Counted from the first letter of the stretch, positions 26,208-35,440 are shown. The stretch is 64,000 nt of DNA from Bacillota bacterium (GCA_023398495.1 JAEWSG010000129.1:37368-101367); one strand, 5' to 3'. Translations and numbers: made by a program. The notes: generated from the letters alone by a model not told the origin.

Positions 26208-27230
26208 ATGGATATACAGTACATAAAAAACAAGTTGAATTCGAGTGAATATAATTTTCTAAGGACAGATCCGCACCTTGGAAGGAATATATTAATCCTT
26301 ACAACAGCAGGGTCTATTGCCTATGGTACGAATGTTGATACCAGCGATATTGATGTCAGGGGTGTCACATTAGAAACAAAAAAGGATATTATGGGATTAT
26401 CAAGTTTTGAGCAGTTCGAGGACAGGACTACAGATACTGTGGTTTACGGACTTAAAAAGTTTGTTACTCTATGCCTGAATAGCAACCCAAATGTTCTGGA
26501 GATTTTAGGCACAAGGGCTGAACATCTTCTCCTCATAACAAAAGAGGGCCAACTCCTAAGGGATAATGTTGATTTATTTTTATCTAAAAGAGCCATTCAG
26601 AGTTTTGGTAATTATGCAACAGCCCAGCTTAGGAGGCTGCAAAATGCCCTTGCAAGGGATAACTACGAGGGTTGCGTTGCGAGCAATGGAGCAAATCGAA
26701 AGGAGCAGCATATCCTTAATAGTATTTTAGGACAAATGGAGCACTTAAAACGGACTTACAAGAGTTTCACAGACAGCGAAATCAACTTATACATTGATCA
26801 ATCGGATAAAGATGAAATGGACACAGAAATATTTATTGATATAAACCTCAAGCATTATCCCTTAAGAGATTTTAAAAATATCTATTCAAATATTGATAAT
26901 ATTGTGAAGGATTACTCCAAACTGAATCATAGGAACAACAAAAAGGATGAACTTCACCTTAACAAGCACGCTATGCACTTAATCAGACTCTTGGTTACCG
27001 GCACAGAAATCCTTGAGGGTAAAGGTGTCAATACTTACAGAGAAAAGGAACGTGAATTTTTCCTTGATATACGTAACGGGAAGTACAGCTATAACGACAT
27101 ATTTAAGATGGTTGACGAGTATGAACGCAGGTTCAAATCGGCGGCTGAAAATACATCTCTTCCTGATGAACCGGACTATAATCGTGTCGAAGAATTAATG
27201 ATAGAAATTTATGGCAAAATATTGTTGTAG
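26208..27230 (+). CDS. Second RlaP-type nucleotidyltransferase
   Basis: 340 residues. The catalytic motif is TTAGSIAYGTNVDTSDIDVR, again with GS and two Asp. KFVTLCLNSNPNVLEILGT is the equivalent of the ALLQYKKSNPTLMEW segment of the first RlaP. It differs from the first by a longer C-terminal helical part (LNKHAMHLIRLLVTGTEIL). The 42-bp repeat element is inserted in frame at about residues 154-168 (CVASNGANRKEQ). A good AAGGAG site and 29-bp spacing to the first RlaP gene indicate an operon. The protein probably pairs with the first as a two-enzyme end-modifying set. Confidence 0.83.
   Translation: MDIQYIKNKLNSSEYNFLRTDPHLGRNILILTTAGSIAYGTNVDTSDIDVRGVTLETKKDIMGLSSFEQFEDRTTDTVVYGLKKFVTLCLNSNPNVLEILGTRAEHLLLITKEGQLLRDNVDLFLSKRAIQSFGNYATAQLRRLQNALARDNYEGCVASNGANRKEQHILNSILGQMEHLKRTYKSFTDSEINLYIDQSDKDEMDTEIFIDINLKHYPLRDFKNIYSNIDNIVKDYSKLNHRNNKKDELHLNKHAMHLIRLLVTGTEILEGKGVNTYREKEREFFLDIRNGKYSYNDIFKMVDEYERRFKSAAENTSLPDEPDYNRVEELMIEIYGKILL
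26668..26709. repeat. Single in-frame copy of the 42-bp coding repeat
   Basis: Degenerate copy of the unit found three times at 23557-23682, in opposite genomic orientation but read in the same protein frame (VASNGANRKEQ). Confidence 0.65.
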
Positions 27231-27543
27231 TTTTATTAACACATTTCAATTTAATTACATATATTGACTTATGGTTTCGTCCAGGTATATTATAGTATAG
27301 TAAGATTATTAACCAATTAGGTGATCTGGTCGTAAACTTTGTTTACTACCCACCTATGCATCTAAGAGAGGAGTGTTGGAAATGACAGCGATGACAAATT
27401 ATGAGGTACTTAGTTTATAATTGAATATCGGACCAAAAAGGCAGTGCATGAGGCAAATTAGTCTCTTTATTCAGCGTGCTTTTTGTGGTCAACCTTAAAG
27501 TAACCGTCACCTGATAGTAAAATAAATATACTATTACAGAATG
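27231..27543. other. Leader region between RlaP2 and rtcB2
   Basis: About 310 bases with several potential hairpins, the truncated toxin-like ORF at 27382 and a terminator hairpin at its end. It may be the remains of a type I toxin-antitoxin locus. It also separates rtcB2-prfH transcriptionally from the RlaP genes. Confidence 0.5.
27382..27420 (+). pseudogene. Truncated holin-like type I toxin ORF
   Basis: A 12-codon ORF reading MTAMTNYEVLSL behind a strong GAGAGGAG site. It equals the usual beginning of small Hol_Tox-type membrane toxins (TxpA-like), whose hydrophobic part should follow but is missing. It could alternatively be a short leader peptide for rtcB2. Confidence 0.45.
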
Positions 27544-27567
27544 CACGATAGGTTATCGTGTTTTTTT
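27544..27567 (+). terminator. Terminator or attenuator just upstream of rtcB2
   Basis: CACGATA, loop, TATCGTG followed by seven Ts, about 100 bases before the rtcB2 start. It would stop transcripts entering from the RlaP genes unless conditionally bypassed. Confidence 0.75.
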
Positions 27568-27664
27568 ATTGTCAAAAAAGCCGTGGTTACCGTATCACGG
27601 TATTTTTATGCCCTTATATGGATTAAGGAATATGTTGAACATTAAAGGAGAGAACAAATTATAT

Positions 27665-28831
27665 ATGAGTAAAATTGAGCAGCATATGCTGCAACAAAAT
27701 CAAGGAACCACACTTTCTCATTCTGAGAAAAATAGAATAACAATCATTTCATCTGAAAAGAATTGGCTTGAACAAGCTGCGGTTAACCAGCTTAATCATA
27801 TCAGTACACTACCGGGTGTTGTAAAAGCAGTTGGCCTGCCTGATCTTCACCCAGGCAAGACCCCTGTTGGTGCAGCAATTATCACCGAAGGTATTATATA
27901 CCCTCACCTGGTGGGTAATGATATCGGATGTGGAATGGCCATGTTGATGACAGACCTTGAAAAAAGAAAATTGAAAATTGAAAGACTGATTAAAAAGGCA
28001 GAAGGTCTTCGAAATTTAAAAGACATTCCATTGCCAGAACCTGAGTATAAAGAAATCTCTTCTTCCCCATTGGGCTTAAGTCTTGGCACAATCGGAGGAG
28101 GCAATCATTTTGCAGAGCTTCAGGAAGCAGAAACCGTATTTGATGAAGAAGCCTTCAGACACCTTGGTTTCGACAAAAATCAGATTATGCTTCTGGTTCA
28201 CAGCGGTTCTAGAGGATATGGCCAGACAATCCTGGATGAGAGTATCAGGCTTTATAAAGCCCAGAACGGTCTTCAATCAACTTCTCATGCAGCCAGAGAA
28301 TATCTTTCAAAACATGATAATGCCGTCCATTGGGCTGCCATCAACAGGGATCTGATAGCATATAGGATTCTCATTGCACTAGGGATAAGTACACAAACAA
28401 TCAAGTTAGTGGACAGTTCTCATAATAGTGTAAGTATAAAACAATGTGATAATAAATTGCTGTATATTCACAGAAAAGGTGCTTCACCCAGCGATGCAGG
28501 AGCTATAGTAATACCGGGTTCAAGGGGTTCACTTACTTATATTGTCATGCCAATAGATGCCAACTGCATTTCAGGCTATTCTTTAGCACATGGTGCAGGA
28601 CGGAAATGGGAACGAAACATGTGCAGGTCAAGGCTTGAAAACAAATACACAAAGGAAACTATCAAGTACACCAAGTTTAAAGGGAGAGTCATTTGCAATG
28701 ATAATAATCTTCTTTTCGAAGAAGCACCGGAAGCTTACAAAAATATTGATACAGTAATTCAAAGCTTATTGGAGTTTGGGTTGATAAAGATAATTGCAAC
28801 CTTTAAACCCATATTAACTTATAAAGCGTAG
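27665..28831 (+). CDS. rtcB2: RtcB-family RNA ligase (copy 2, PrfH-linked)
   Basis: 388 residues from the ATG in a context with AAAGGAG about 13 bases upstream; longer starts exist but would overlap the terminator. It holds all RtcB active-site motifs: PDLHPGKTPVGAA, GNDIGCGMAML, GGGNHFAEL, LVHSGSRGYG, DSSHNSVSI and AHGAGRKWER, the last with the guanylylated His. This subgroup is found in operon with prfH, whose gene starts 8 bases after this stop. Published work describes PrfH releasing ribosomes with a cut decoding centre and RtcB2 resealing the 16S rRNA. The same job is likely here. Confidence 0.92.
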   Translation: MSKIEQHMLQQNQGTTLSHSEKNRITIISSEKNWLEQAAVNQLNHISTLPGVVKAVGLPDLHPGKTPVGAAIITEGIIYPHLVGNDIGCGMAMLMTDLEKRKLKIERLIKKAEGLRNLKDIPLPEPEYKEISSSPLGLSLGTIGGGNHFAELQEAETVFDEEAFRHLGFDKNQIMLLVHSGSRGYGQTILDESIRLYKAQNGLQSTSHAAREYLSKHDNAVHWAAINRDLIAYRILIALGISTQTIKLVDSSHNSVSIKQCDNKLLYIHRKGASPSDAGAIVIPGSRGSLTYIVMPIDANCISGYSLAHGAGRKWERNMCRSRLENKYTKETIKYTKFKGRVICNDNNLLFEEAPEAYKNIDTVIQSLLEFGLIKIIATFKPILTYKA

Positions 28832-28839
28832 GAGGGTTT

Positions 28840-29505
28840 ATGTGGATACAAATAAGTTCCGGAAAAGGTCCCGATGAGTGCGAGCTTGCGGTAAGCCTTT
28901 TCCTTAAGTCGTACCAGAATGAATGTAACAAAAACAAAATAAAAGCTACCGTCATAGATGCAGTGCCAGGACGTATATCAGGCCATTTAAAATCAGCACT
29001 CTTATGCCTGGAAGACCATGATAACCCGGATGCATGCACGAGCAGAATGCCTCCCTCACGACCAGCCCAAGCGATTAATCAAATTATAAGCGGTACCGTT
29101 CTTTGGGTTTGCGCAAGCCCGTACCGTCTTAATCACAAGAGGAAGAACTGGTTTATTAATATTGAGGTATTTAAGAATCCAGACAAGCTTAACTTTTCAG
29201 AAAAGGATGTAAGGTTTGAATCGATGAGAAGTGCAGGTCCGGGAGGTCAAAACGTCAATAAGGTTGAGACCGCTGTCAGGGCAGTACATATCCCTACCGA
29301 TTTGACTGTAATAGCGAGTGAGGAAAGATCACAATATTTGAATAGAAAGCTGGCTTTAAGCAGGTTGTCACACCTTATCGAAGAAAAAAACACCGAGAAT
29401 TTTTCAAACCACAAAAGAAAGATGTGGGTACAGCATAATACTCTCGTAAGGGGCAATCCGTTCAGGGTTTATGAAGGTAATGAGTTTAAGTTAAAGCAAA
29501 TATAG
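28840..29505 (+). CDS. prfH: Peptide release factor homologue PrfH
   Basis: 221 residues. The class I release factor catalytic loop SAGPGGQNVNKVETAVR is at about 128-144, with the GGQ that triggers peptidyl-tRNA hydrolysis. The long codon-recognition domain of RF1/RF2 is replaced by a short N-terminal domain (MWIQISSGKGPDECELAVSL). This size and layout are typical of PrfH, which frees damaged, stalled ribosomes so that RtcB can repair them. The gene is tightly coupled to rtcB2 with TAGGAGG before the ATG. A perfect hairpin terminator follows. Confidence 0.93.
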   Translation: MWIQISSGKGPDECELAVSLFLKSYQNECNKNKIKATVIDAVPGRISGHLKSALLCLEDHDNPDACTSRMPPSRPAQAINQIISGTVLWVCASPYRLNHKRKNWFINIEVFKNPDKLNFSEKDVRFESMRSAGPGGQNVNKVETAVRAVHIPTDLTVIASEERSQYLNRKLALSRLSHLIEEKNTENFSNHKRKMWVQHNTLVRGNPFRVYEGNEFKLKQI

Positions 29506-29530
29506 TTTAAAGAAAGGAAGCTAAATTTTA

Positions 29531-29556
29531 GCCTCAATTACTGGAGTAATTGAGGC
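29531..29556 (+). terminator. Hairpin terminator after prfH
   Basis: GCCTCAATTACT, GG, AGTAATTGAGGC: 12 perfect base pairs with a minimal loop, followed by CATTTTC. It probably also serves the minus-strand gene that ends at 29610. Confidence 0.8.
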
Positions 29557-29609
29557 TCATTTTCAGTCCTCCTATTGTTCATTCTTTATTATTCAGAGCA
29601 GTTTGCTTC

Positions 29610-30371
29610 TTAAATGACCTGCAAAAGCATCGTAACCCCGGATATTTCATTCTCCAGTTCATCGCATTCAGCCTGCTGACTCCTTATATAGCTTTCAAAC
29701 AAAGCTGTTTTATCCGGATGCTTTTCTTTCAGTTCATTGGCTCTGTTTATTATAAATGACTGTTGCTCATTGTTAATGTTTATTATTTCATCTTCTTCGT
29801 TAAACCTTTCATCAAGCAACTTCACTCCAGCATTTTGAAAGAACATAAGCCATTTTTCTCTTGTGGGATATCTCCCATCAGAATTGTTATTCCCATAGGC
29901 ATCATCTATGAATATGTACCCACCGTTCTTCACCGTACCCTTTAACTTTTGAATTGTATCCTCTGGATTTCCAAGCACATCCCCCACAGCACCAAGTATA
30001 ACAATATCATAGTCCCTTTCAACTTTTACTGCCTGATTTATGTCTCCTACTTTAAATTCGCACAAGTTTTCTACATCATATTCTTTAGCCTTTTTTTTAG
30101 CAAAATCAATGAACTCAGCAATGATATCAACGCCCTTTATCTTATAGCCCAATGACTTTGCTACTTGAACACTTACAGCTCCTTTTCCACAAGCCAAATC
30201 AAGCACCCTCGTTTTCCCCGACACCTTTACATGCTTTAAGATCAGATCAATAATAACATTTGGAGACGAGCCCAGTTCCCATAAATCCTGTAATAGATAA
30301 GGCAGGTACGGAATCAGCTCTGTGGATTCTGCAGTCAATGACTTTGCAAGCTTTTCTTCAATATTTGACAT
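29610..30371 (-). CDS. Class I SAM-dependent methyltransferase
   Basis: 253 residues. The SAM-binding motif I is VLDLACGKGAVSVQVAKSLG at about 56-75, followed by the acidic VKGVDII-type strand end and motif II-like DYDIVILGAVGDVLGNPEDT. The rest (GYIFIDDAYGNN) fits a small-molecule or protein methyltransferase. The substrate is unknown. GGGGTAAG precedes the ATG. Confidence 0.85.
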   Translation of the reverse strand: MSNIEEKLAKSLTAESTELIPYLPYLLQDLWELGSSPNVIIDLILKHVKVSGKTRVLDLACGKGAVSVQVAKSLGYKIKGVDIIAEFIDFAKKKAKEYDVENLCEFKVGDINQAVKVERDYDIVILGAVGDVLGNPEDTIQKLKGTVKNGGYIFIDDAYGNNNSDGRYPTREKWLMFFQNAGVKLLDERFNEEDEIININNEQQSFIINRANELKEKHPDKTALFESYIRSQQAECDELENEISGVTMLLQVI

Positions 30372-30387
30372 AATATCTTACCCCTTT

Positions 30388-30545
30388 CTATTCAACCAAC
30401 TCTCCCAAAAGCATAGGACGTTCTTCAAATCCGAATTTTTCATAGGAACCTTCACATCCTTCAGCCGCAAAAAGCCACACTGTTTTTCCCACAGCACAAT
30501 TGGCATTTATCCAGTCCATAATGTCTAGCACCAGTTCCACACTCC
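30388..30545 (-). pseudogene. C-terminal fragment of a GNAT acetyltransferase
   Basis: The minus strand encodes ELVLDIMDWINANCAVGKTV, WLFAAEGCEGSYEKFGFEERP, then MLLGELVE and a stop. This is the end of a GNAT fold (the YEKFGFEERP beta-bulge tail). The acetyl-CoA-binding half is gone, and the stretch starts immediately after the stop of the adjacent flavin protein gene. Confidence 0.6.
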
Positions 30546-31007
30546 TCAATAACCAGACTTTTTACCTGTAAGAGATTCAATTTCCACCTTAATGATCAGC
30601 GTTTTTTCAAGCATCTTCTCAGGATATTCAAATTCCACTTTTCCAGTATGCTTTGTCATCATTAAATCCAAAGCCTTTATCTTTTCTTCTTTGTCCTCTA
30701 TAAACCTTGCTTTGCCCGTCCCAAAAACACTCAAGTACTTTGCACCACAGCTGCATGCTTCTTCCTCCAGTATGAGTTCTATATCTGTATCTGCCTGGAA
30801 TGCTACCTTATTGTTTTTACTTAATATGTCGATCTTCCTGCCCTCCTTAGCAGAATGCATATAAAGGCAGCCATCAATGTATGCATAATTCATGGCAATC
30901 AGGTATGGGTCTCCATCATCAACCATGGCAAGTCTTATAACCTCAGCCTTGCTCAGAATATAATTGATTAATTTCTTATCAGTAATTTCCTTATCTTTTC
31001 TTCTCAT
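30546..31007 (-). CDS. Pyridoxamine 5'-phosphate oxidase-like flavin protein
   Basis: 153 residues with the split-barrel FMN-binding fold of the NimA/PPOX group: IRLAMVDDGDPYLIAMNYAY, GCLYMHSAKEGRKIDILSKN, KVAFQADTD, LSVFGTGKARFIED. It also carries a short cysteine pair (EACSCGAKY) common in this clostridial subgroup. Such proteins reduce small substrates or bind FMN/heme; some confer nitroimidazole tolerance. A truncated acetyltransferase fragment follows it. Confidence 0.85.
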   Translation of the reverse strand: MRRKDKEITDKKLINYILSKAEVIRLAMVDDGDPYLIAMNYAYIDGCLYMHSAKEGRKIDILSKNNKVAFQADTDIELILEEEACSCGAKYLSVFGTGKARFIEDKEEKIKALDLMMTKHTGKVEFEYPEKMLEKTLIIKVEIESLTGKKSGY

Positions 31008-31545
31008 CTTTTTATACTATCTCCTTCATCCCGTATTCTCTCTTAATTTATTCTCAAAAAGATCCAAATTCCCTTCATTTTTGAAAATTTTTTTATATTT
31101 CAATAGTATTTTTAGAGAACAAGACATAGTTTACAATTGTCACAATTATGTCATCTGCGGAGTGCCTGTTTCCTGTGTAGATCCCTACCTGGTATCAGCA
31201 TTAATGCCCATGATAGTCAAAAAATGGCATCCTTATTATCCATCACAAAATGTCCGCAGTGCCGCATTTCACATAGTTTCCTCTATAAACCTTTCATACG
31301 TTAATAAATAATTCACGAAATTATTGTTATTAACATCCAAATATGGGTAATATTACTTTGTATTGTAATTTGTTTATAATATCGCTGGCAGGGAACACTA
31401 AATAGTAAGTATAGAGTATATAATTTCGAAATTAATACTATGCACCAGAAGAACCAATTAAAAATATTTGAACCACCCTTGTTTTAGATAAGGCGTTTTA
31501 AAAATCTATCTATTACACTAACCTTACTACACAGGAGGTAATAAA
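31008..31545. other. 538-bp intergenic region
   Basis: AT-rich. A plus-strand frame (30964-31311) exists, but it lacks a start site with ribosome binding sequence and its product has no recognisable fold. Promoters for the flanking divergent genes must be here. I see nothing else that can be supported. Confidence 0.5.
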
Positions 31546-31758
31546 ATGAAATTTAGTGATATAAAGCCCGAGGATGAGTTAACCGTTTTTGACAAACCCA
31601 GCAGAAAAATTCGGAAGAGGCAGGGAAAATATGTTTCAGCAAATGATAACTTCCTGACGATTCAATTCCTATATTATAAGGATAGTCTCTTATTATCCGA
31701 TTTGAGACAGGGGAAAGCTACAATCTTTAAAGATAAAGACGCTGTTGTATTTGCATAG
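31546..31758 (+). CDS. Small conserved-looking basic protein, unknown function
   Basis: 70 residues behind a near-perfect AGGAGG site. The sequence (KFSDIKPEDELTVFDK, then GKYVSANDNFLTIQFLYYKD) looks like a small beta-barrel, KOW- or Hfq-like in strand pattern, with a basic stretch PSRKIRKRQGK. The family is not recognised; nucleic-acid binding is only a guess. A good terminator follows, so it is a single-gene transcript. Confidence 0.65.
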   Translation: MKFSDIKPEDELTVFDKPSRKIRKRQGKYVSANDNFLTIQFLYYKDSLLLSDLRQGKATIFKDKDAVVFA

Positions 31759-31790
31759 GTTATTTGAGGAATACATGATTAGCAATAAAA

Positions 31791-31835
31791 AATGAAGGCT
31801 TATAAGATTAATATCTTTAAAGCCTTCATTTTTTT
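31791..31835 (+). terminator. Terminator after the small protein gene
   Basis: AATGAAGGCTT pairs with AAGCCTTCATT across an 18-base loop and is followed by a T-run. Confidence 0.75.
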
Positions 31836-31976
31836 GTCTAATCACTCTGATTTTAATAAAATTTAGCGGCTTTTACAATATAAAAAATCATTTTTTGATT
31901 TCTGCTAAAATGTATAGCTTATGCGTTAAAAAGTGCACACCCCAAAGAAACTCAAGATATCAAACTTGTAAAAGCT

Positions 31977-32387
31977 TTATGAATATAAATTTGTGATTCT
32001 TTTCTTCAAATCTAATATCTTTTCTTCAATTACCTTAGCTGTTTTTATAAACTCACTTTTATCTTTTCCGCTTGGATCATCAAGCCCCCAATCTTCTCTA
32101 TGTTTAGATGGAAGGAATGGACAATTTACATTGCACCCCATCGTTACTACTATATCAACTGGAGGTATATCGGTAATCAATTTTGGCTTTTGGGTAGCAT
32201 TCATATCAACCCCATATAGTTCCTTTATTACTGATACTGCATCCTGATTAATCTGTGGTTTGGTTTCAGTACCAGCCGAATAAACATCAAAGTTTTCTGA
32301 TGCAATAAACTTGGAAATAGCCTCTGCCATTTGTGACCTGCATGAGTTATGGACACACACAAATGCAACCTTTATTTTCTCCGACAT
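31977..32387 (-). CDS. arsC: Arsenate reductase, low-molecular-weight phosphatase type
   Basis: 136 residues. The N-terminal P-loop is CVHNSCRS (CX5R) and further redox cysteines occur in MGCNVNCPF; the conserved DDPSG segment is WGLDDPSGKDKSEF. It reduces arsenate to arsenite for export, using thioredoxin. It directly follows hgcB on the same strand with GAGGGGAT before its ATG. Arsenic and mercury genes are often neighbours. Confidence 0.92.
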   Translation of the reverse strand: MSEKIKVAFVCVHNSCRSQMAEAISKFIASENFDVYSAGTETKPQINQDAVSVIKELYGVDMNATQKPKLITDIPPVDIVVTMGCNVNCPFLPSKHREDWGLDDPSGKDKSEFIKTAKVIEEKILDLKKRITNLYS

Positions 32388-32415
32388 AAATTAATCCCCT
32401 CCATAATACTTTATT

Positions 32416-32718
32416 TCAGCAGCATCCGCTGCTATTGCTACTGCCTGAGCAATCACAGCTCGGCTCGCTTCCTGTCAGCCATCCCATTATAATCGCATAA
32501 GCACAGCCTACTCCCGGCTTGACTTCTATTGCATTAAACGGGCAATTTTTTGCGCATGCACCGCATTCCATGCACCCATCCTTGTCTATAATTTCGGATT
32601 TCCCGTTTTGCAAATCAAATACCTTATGAGGACAAACTTCAATACATTTTCCACACCCAGTGCATTTATCAGGGTCCATTTTTAGAGTGACAACGTTTTT
32701 CAAATACCGATTCTTCAT
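32416..32718 (-). CDS. hgcB: HgcB, 2[4Fe-4S] ferredoxin of mercury methylation
   Basis: 100 residues. Two ferredoxin clusters are bound by KCTGCGKCIEVCPHKVF and GCMECGACAKNCPFNAI. Characteristic of HgcB and not of ordinary ferredoxins are the extra cysteine in KPGVGCAYAI and the final Cys-Cys pair (SSGCC). HgcB supplies electrons to reduce the cobalamin of HgcA. The gene begins 11 bases after the hgcA remnant with AAGGAGG upstream and appears intact, although its partner is broken. Confidence 0.88.
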   Translation of the reverse strand: MKNRYLKNVVTLKMDPDKCTGCGKCIEVCPHKVFDLQNGKSEIIDKDGCMECGACAKNCPFNAIEVKPGVGCAYAIIMGWLTGSEPSCDCSGSSNSSGCC

Positions 32719-32729
32719 AGTGCTCCTCC

Positions 32730-33690
32730 TTAAAGCCTAAAAAAGCTGTTAACCAAAATCAGAATTGTACCCAAACCTATAGATATAACAATTGCAGGTA
32801 CAGCTACCTTCATTTCCTTCAAAACACCTGACAATGAAGTATATGTTGATGAGCCTGTAAAATTCATAGCATAAAACGCAGAAATTGAAGGCAGCACCAG
32901 CAAATATCCCAGCCCTCTGATTAGGCTGAAGGAGGCTGAAAAAAACCATCCATTCAGCATATTTATCGATATAGCCCACACCAAGCCTAAAAGCCACCCT
33001 TTCCAGGCAAATGCCCTGCCTGGAATCCTGGGAAGAAGTATTGGGTTTATCACGCAGCCTGCTACCAAAGCACCTGTATATGCATAAAAGTCATTTATTC
33101 CAAATGGGTTGGCGGCAAATAGGTTTAATAAAAATAGTACCCCAAAAATCATCAAAGAAACCTTGAATGTCCCCTACCAACTCCATAGGAGTCAGAACCA
33201 AACGGTCAATCACATTAGATTTTACAGTACGCATTTCATCAGTTGCTTTCATGCCTGAATTTATGAATGCCTTTATATTCTTTGCTCTTACTGTTCCATA
33301 GATTACCCTGAAGCCAGTTTGTTTTGTTACCTCATGGGCTCTTACACCCGGCGCTCCTAATTGAGGCAATATCAAGGTCCTGTGTTCCACAATCTCATGA
33401 AGCCTTGTTTTGCTGATACGGTTTACAAGCTCTTTTGTTCCGAATGTGCCTTTCCCCGCAGTGCACCATACATTAATTCCCTTGGTGTCAAGCACCAAAA
33501 TCCATGCATCAAGATCTGTCAGCTCTTTTCGGAGAGCATCAAAGGTTAATTTATAGTTGGCGGTTACAAGTACAGGTGAATTCTTATCAGGAGTTCCTAC
33601 GGCATAAATACCTGGATTTATTTTATAGTTCATCCTGTTTATTCCCCACCGGGCTTTCCATGACCCCTGCGAATAAATGTTTTCTCCTTT
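32730..33690 (-). pseudogene. hgcA: hgcA (corrinoid mercury methyltransferase), 5'-truncated and frameshifted
   Basis: The first half (33690-33169) contains WKARWGINRMNYKINPGIYA and the cobalamin-capping motif GINVWCTAGKGTFGTKELV. The second half (33167-32730, frame +1) contains the membrane domain (FKVSLMIFGVLFLLNLFAAN, then VINPILLPRIPGRAFAWKGW). One extra A at 33168 splits them: removing it joins TPMELVGD directly to FKVSLMIF. The motif reads NVWCTAGK where known methylators have NVWCA(A/S)GK. The usual N-terminal 50-70 residues are also missing, replaced by the 3' flank of the ABC-F gene. The intact protein would methylate Hg(II) with HgcB. The frameshift could be a sequence error, but the 5' loss could not. 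Confidence 0.85.
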
Positions 33691-33700
33691 TTACATCTTC

Positions 33701-35440
33701 TCAAAGTAACTTAATTAACTCTCCTAAGTCTTCAGATAAAACTTTTGCAAGCGAAAAATCATTATCTTTTAAAGCCAGTTCTATTTTTGTTTCAATTGAT
33801 TTTTTCTTTTGTTCAATTTCTAAATAATCTTTATCAAAATGGTTCGCATAAATCAACTTTTTAAATTTTTTAATACTCATTCTTCTAACCGTCTTGTTTT
33901 CAATGATTAAAACATAATCCATACAGTTTGCTATCGCATAGTAATTATGAGAAATCATTAAAACAGACCCTTTATATTGCTCTATGGCTTTTTCAAGTGC
34001 TATTTGTGAATAGGTGTCTAAATGACTTGTCGGTTCATCAAGAAGCAACAGGTTTGCCTTATCAGCAGCAACTTTAGCCAATTGAAGCAAATTCTTTTCT
34101 CCCCCAGATAAAGATCCTATTTTTTGATTGAAGACGTCTTCGTCAAAACCATATTTTGAAACATAAGATATAATTTCTTGATAAGTTTTAAATCCTGCAT
34201 CGAAGAACTCATCAAATATAGTATTGGCCTCATTTATCATTTCTCCTTGAAGTTGAGATAAATAAGCCACTTTAACGTCATCATTTATTTCAATAGTATC
34301 AAGATTGTTTTTAAAAATATCTCTTAATAAAGTAGTTTTCCCTATCCCATTTTAACCGATAAGAGCTACCTTATCAGTAGATTTAATCTCAAAGTTAACA
34401 TTTTCTAAAAGCATATCATCAAAGGCAACACTGTAATCCTTGACTCGTAAAGCAATGGTTTCTCCGATTTCATGATTAATATTAAAACAGATTTCCGGTT
34501 GTTTAATATCTACAAATGGCGGTTTTATTCTACGAGTCTCTAATCTTGCCAGCATTCTAACCCTAGCCTTTAGAGATTTCCCTCTTGCTGCATCACTATC
34601 ATTAGCTGCTATAAATCTTAGCTTATCGATTAAGATCTCATTTCTCTCTATTTCTTCATTATCAGCAATAGCTAGCTCTTGCAACTCAATTTTACTTTGT
34701 AGTAATGCAAAGTTATAATCAATATATCTCCCATTAAACTCTTGGAGATCTTTATTTTCAAGGTGCAGAATTTTATCAAAACAATGGTTTAATAGGTATC
34801 TGCTGTGCGTAACAACTAGCATTGTTCCTTTATGTGAATTAATTAGATTTTTAAGAGAATTAATGTTTTCAAAGTCTAAAAACACATCAGGTTCATCCAT
34901 AATCATTAAGTCTGGGCGTGTTAGCATTTCCTTAATCACTTGAATAAGTTTAAATTCCCCACCACTTAGTTTAGATACCATTAGATTTTCATACTTGATG
35001 AGGTTTGCTATACTAAGTTTCTTTTTAATGTTGCTTTCAAAATCCTCTCCACCAATTGCATTAAATGAATCTAAAGCTTGTTGATACTTTTCTAGTAAAG
35101 AATCAGTATCTGAAGTTTTCCCCATTTCAGTGCAAATAAATGTTATTTCATTTTGTAGCTTAATAAATTCTTCCCCTATATATTCGAAAACTGTAATTTC
35201 TTTTGTTTTGTCTAGTTGCGAGAACTGACTTACATACCCAATCCTACAGTTGGGGGTTATCTCTAACTTTCCATCGAACATATATCGTTCTGGATTCATA
35301 ATTATATCTATCATTGTACTTTTTCCACTGCCGCTTGTTCCTATAAATGCACAATGTTGGCCATCTTCTAATATAAATGAAATTTTATTGAATAGATCCT
35401 TTTGTGGAAATGAGTAGGACAAGTTATCAACGCTTATCAT
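33701..35440 (-). pseudogene. ABC-F ribosome-protection protein with an internal stop codon
   Basis: Two frames in register are divided by one TAA (34353-34355). The first 362 residues hold an ATPase (Walker A IGTSGSGKST, signature KLSGGEFKLIQ, Walker B LMIMDEPDVFLD) and a basic linker (GKSLKARVRMLARLETRR). The second half begins NGIGKTTLL and contains GSLSGGEKNLLQLAK and LLLDEPTSHLD. The stop sits inside the second Walker A (G-stop-NGIGKTT), where Glu or a similar residue is normal. GAA to TAA is one substitution. The protein resembles ABC-F factors that dislodge lincosamide, pleuromutilin or streptogramin antibiotics from ribosomes. Only stop-codon readthrough could make it whole. Confidence 0.85.

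Noticed and set aside
30964..31311. 115-residue plus-strand ORF
   Set aside because: Starts within the flavin protein gene on the other strand, has no ribosome site and no recognisable fold.
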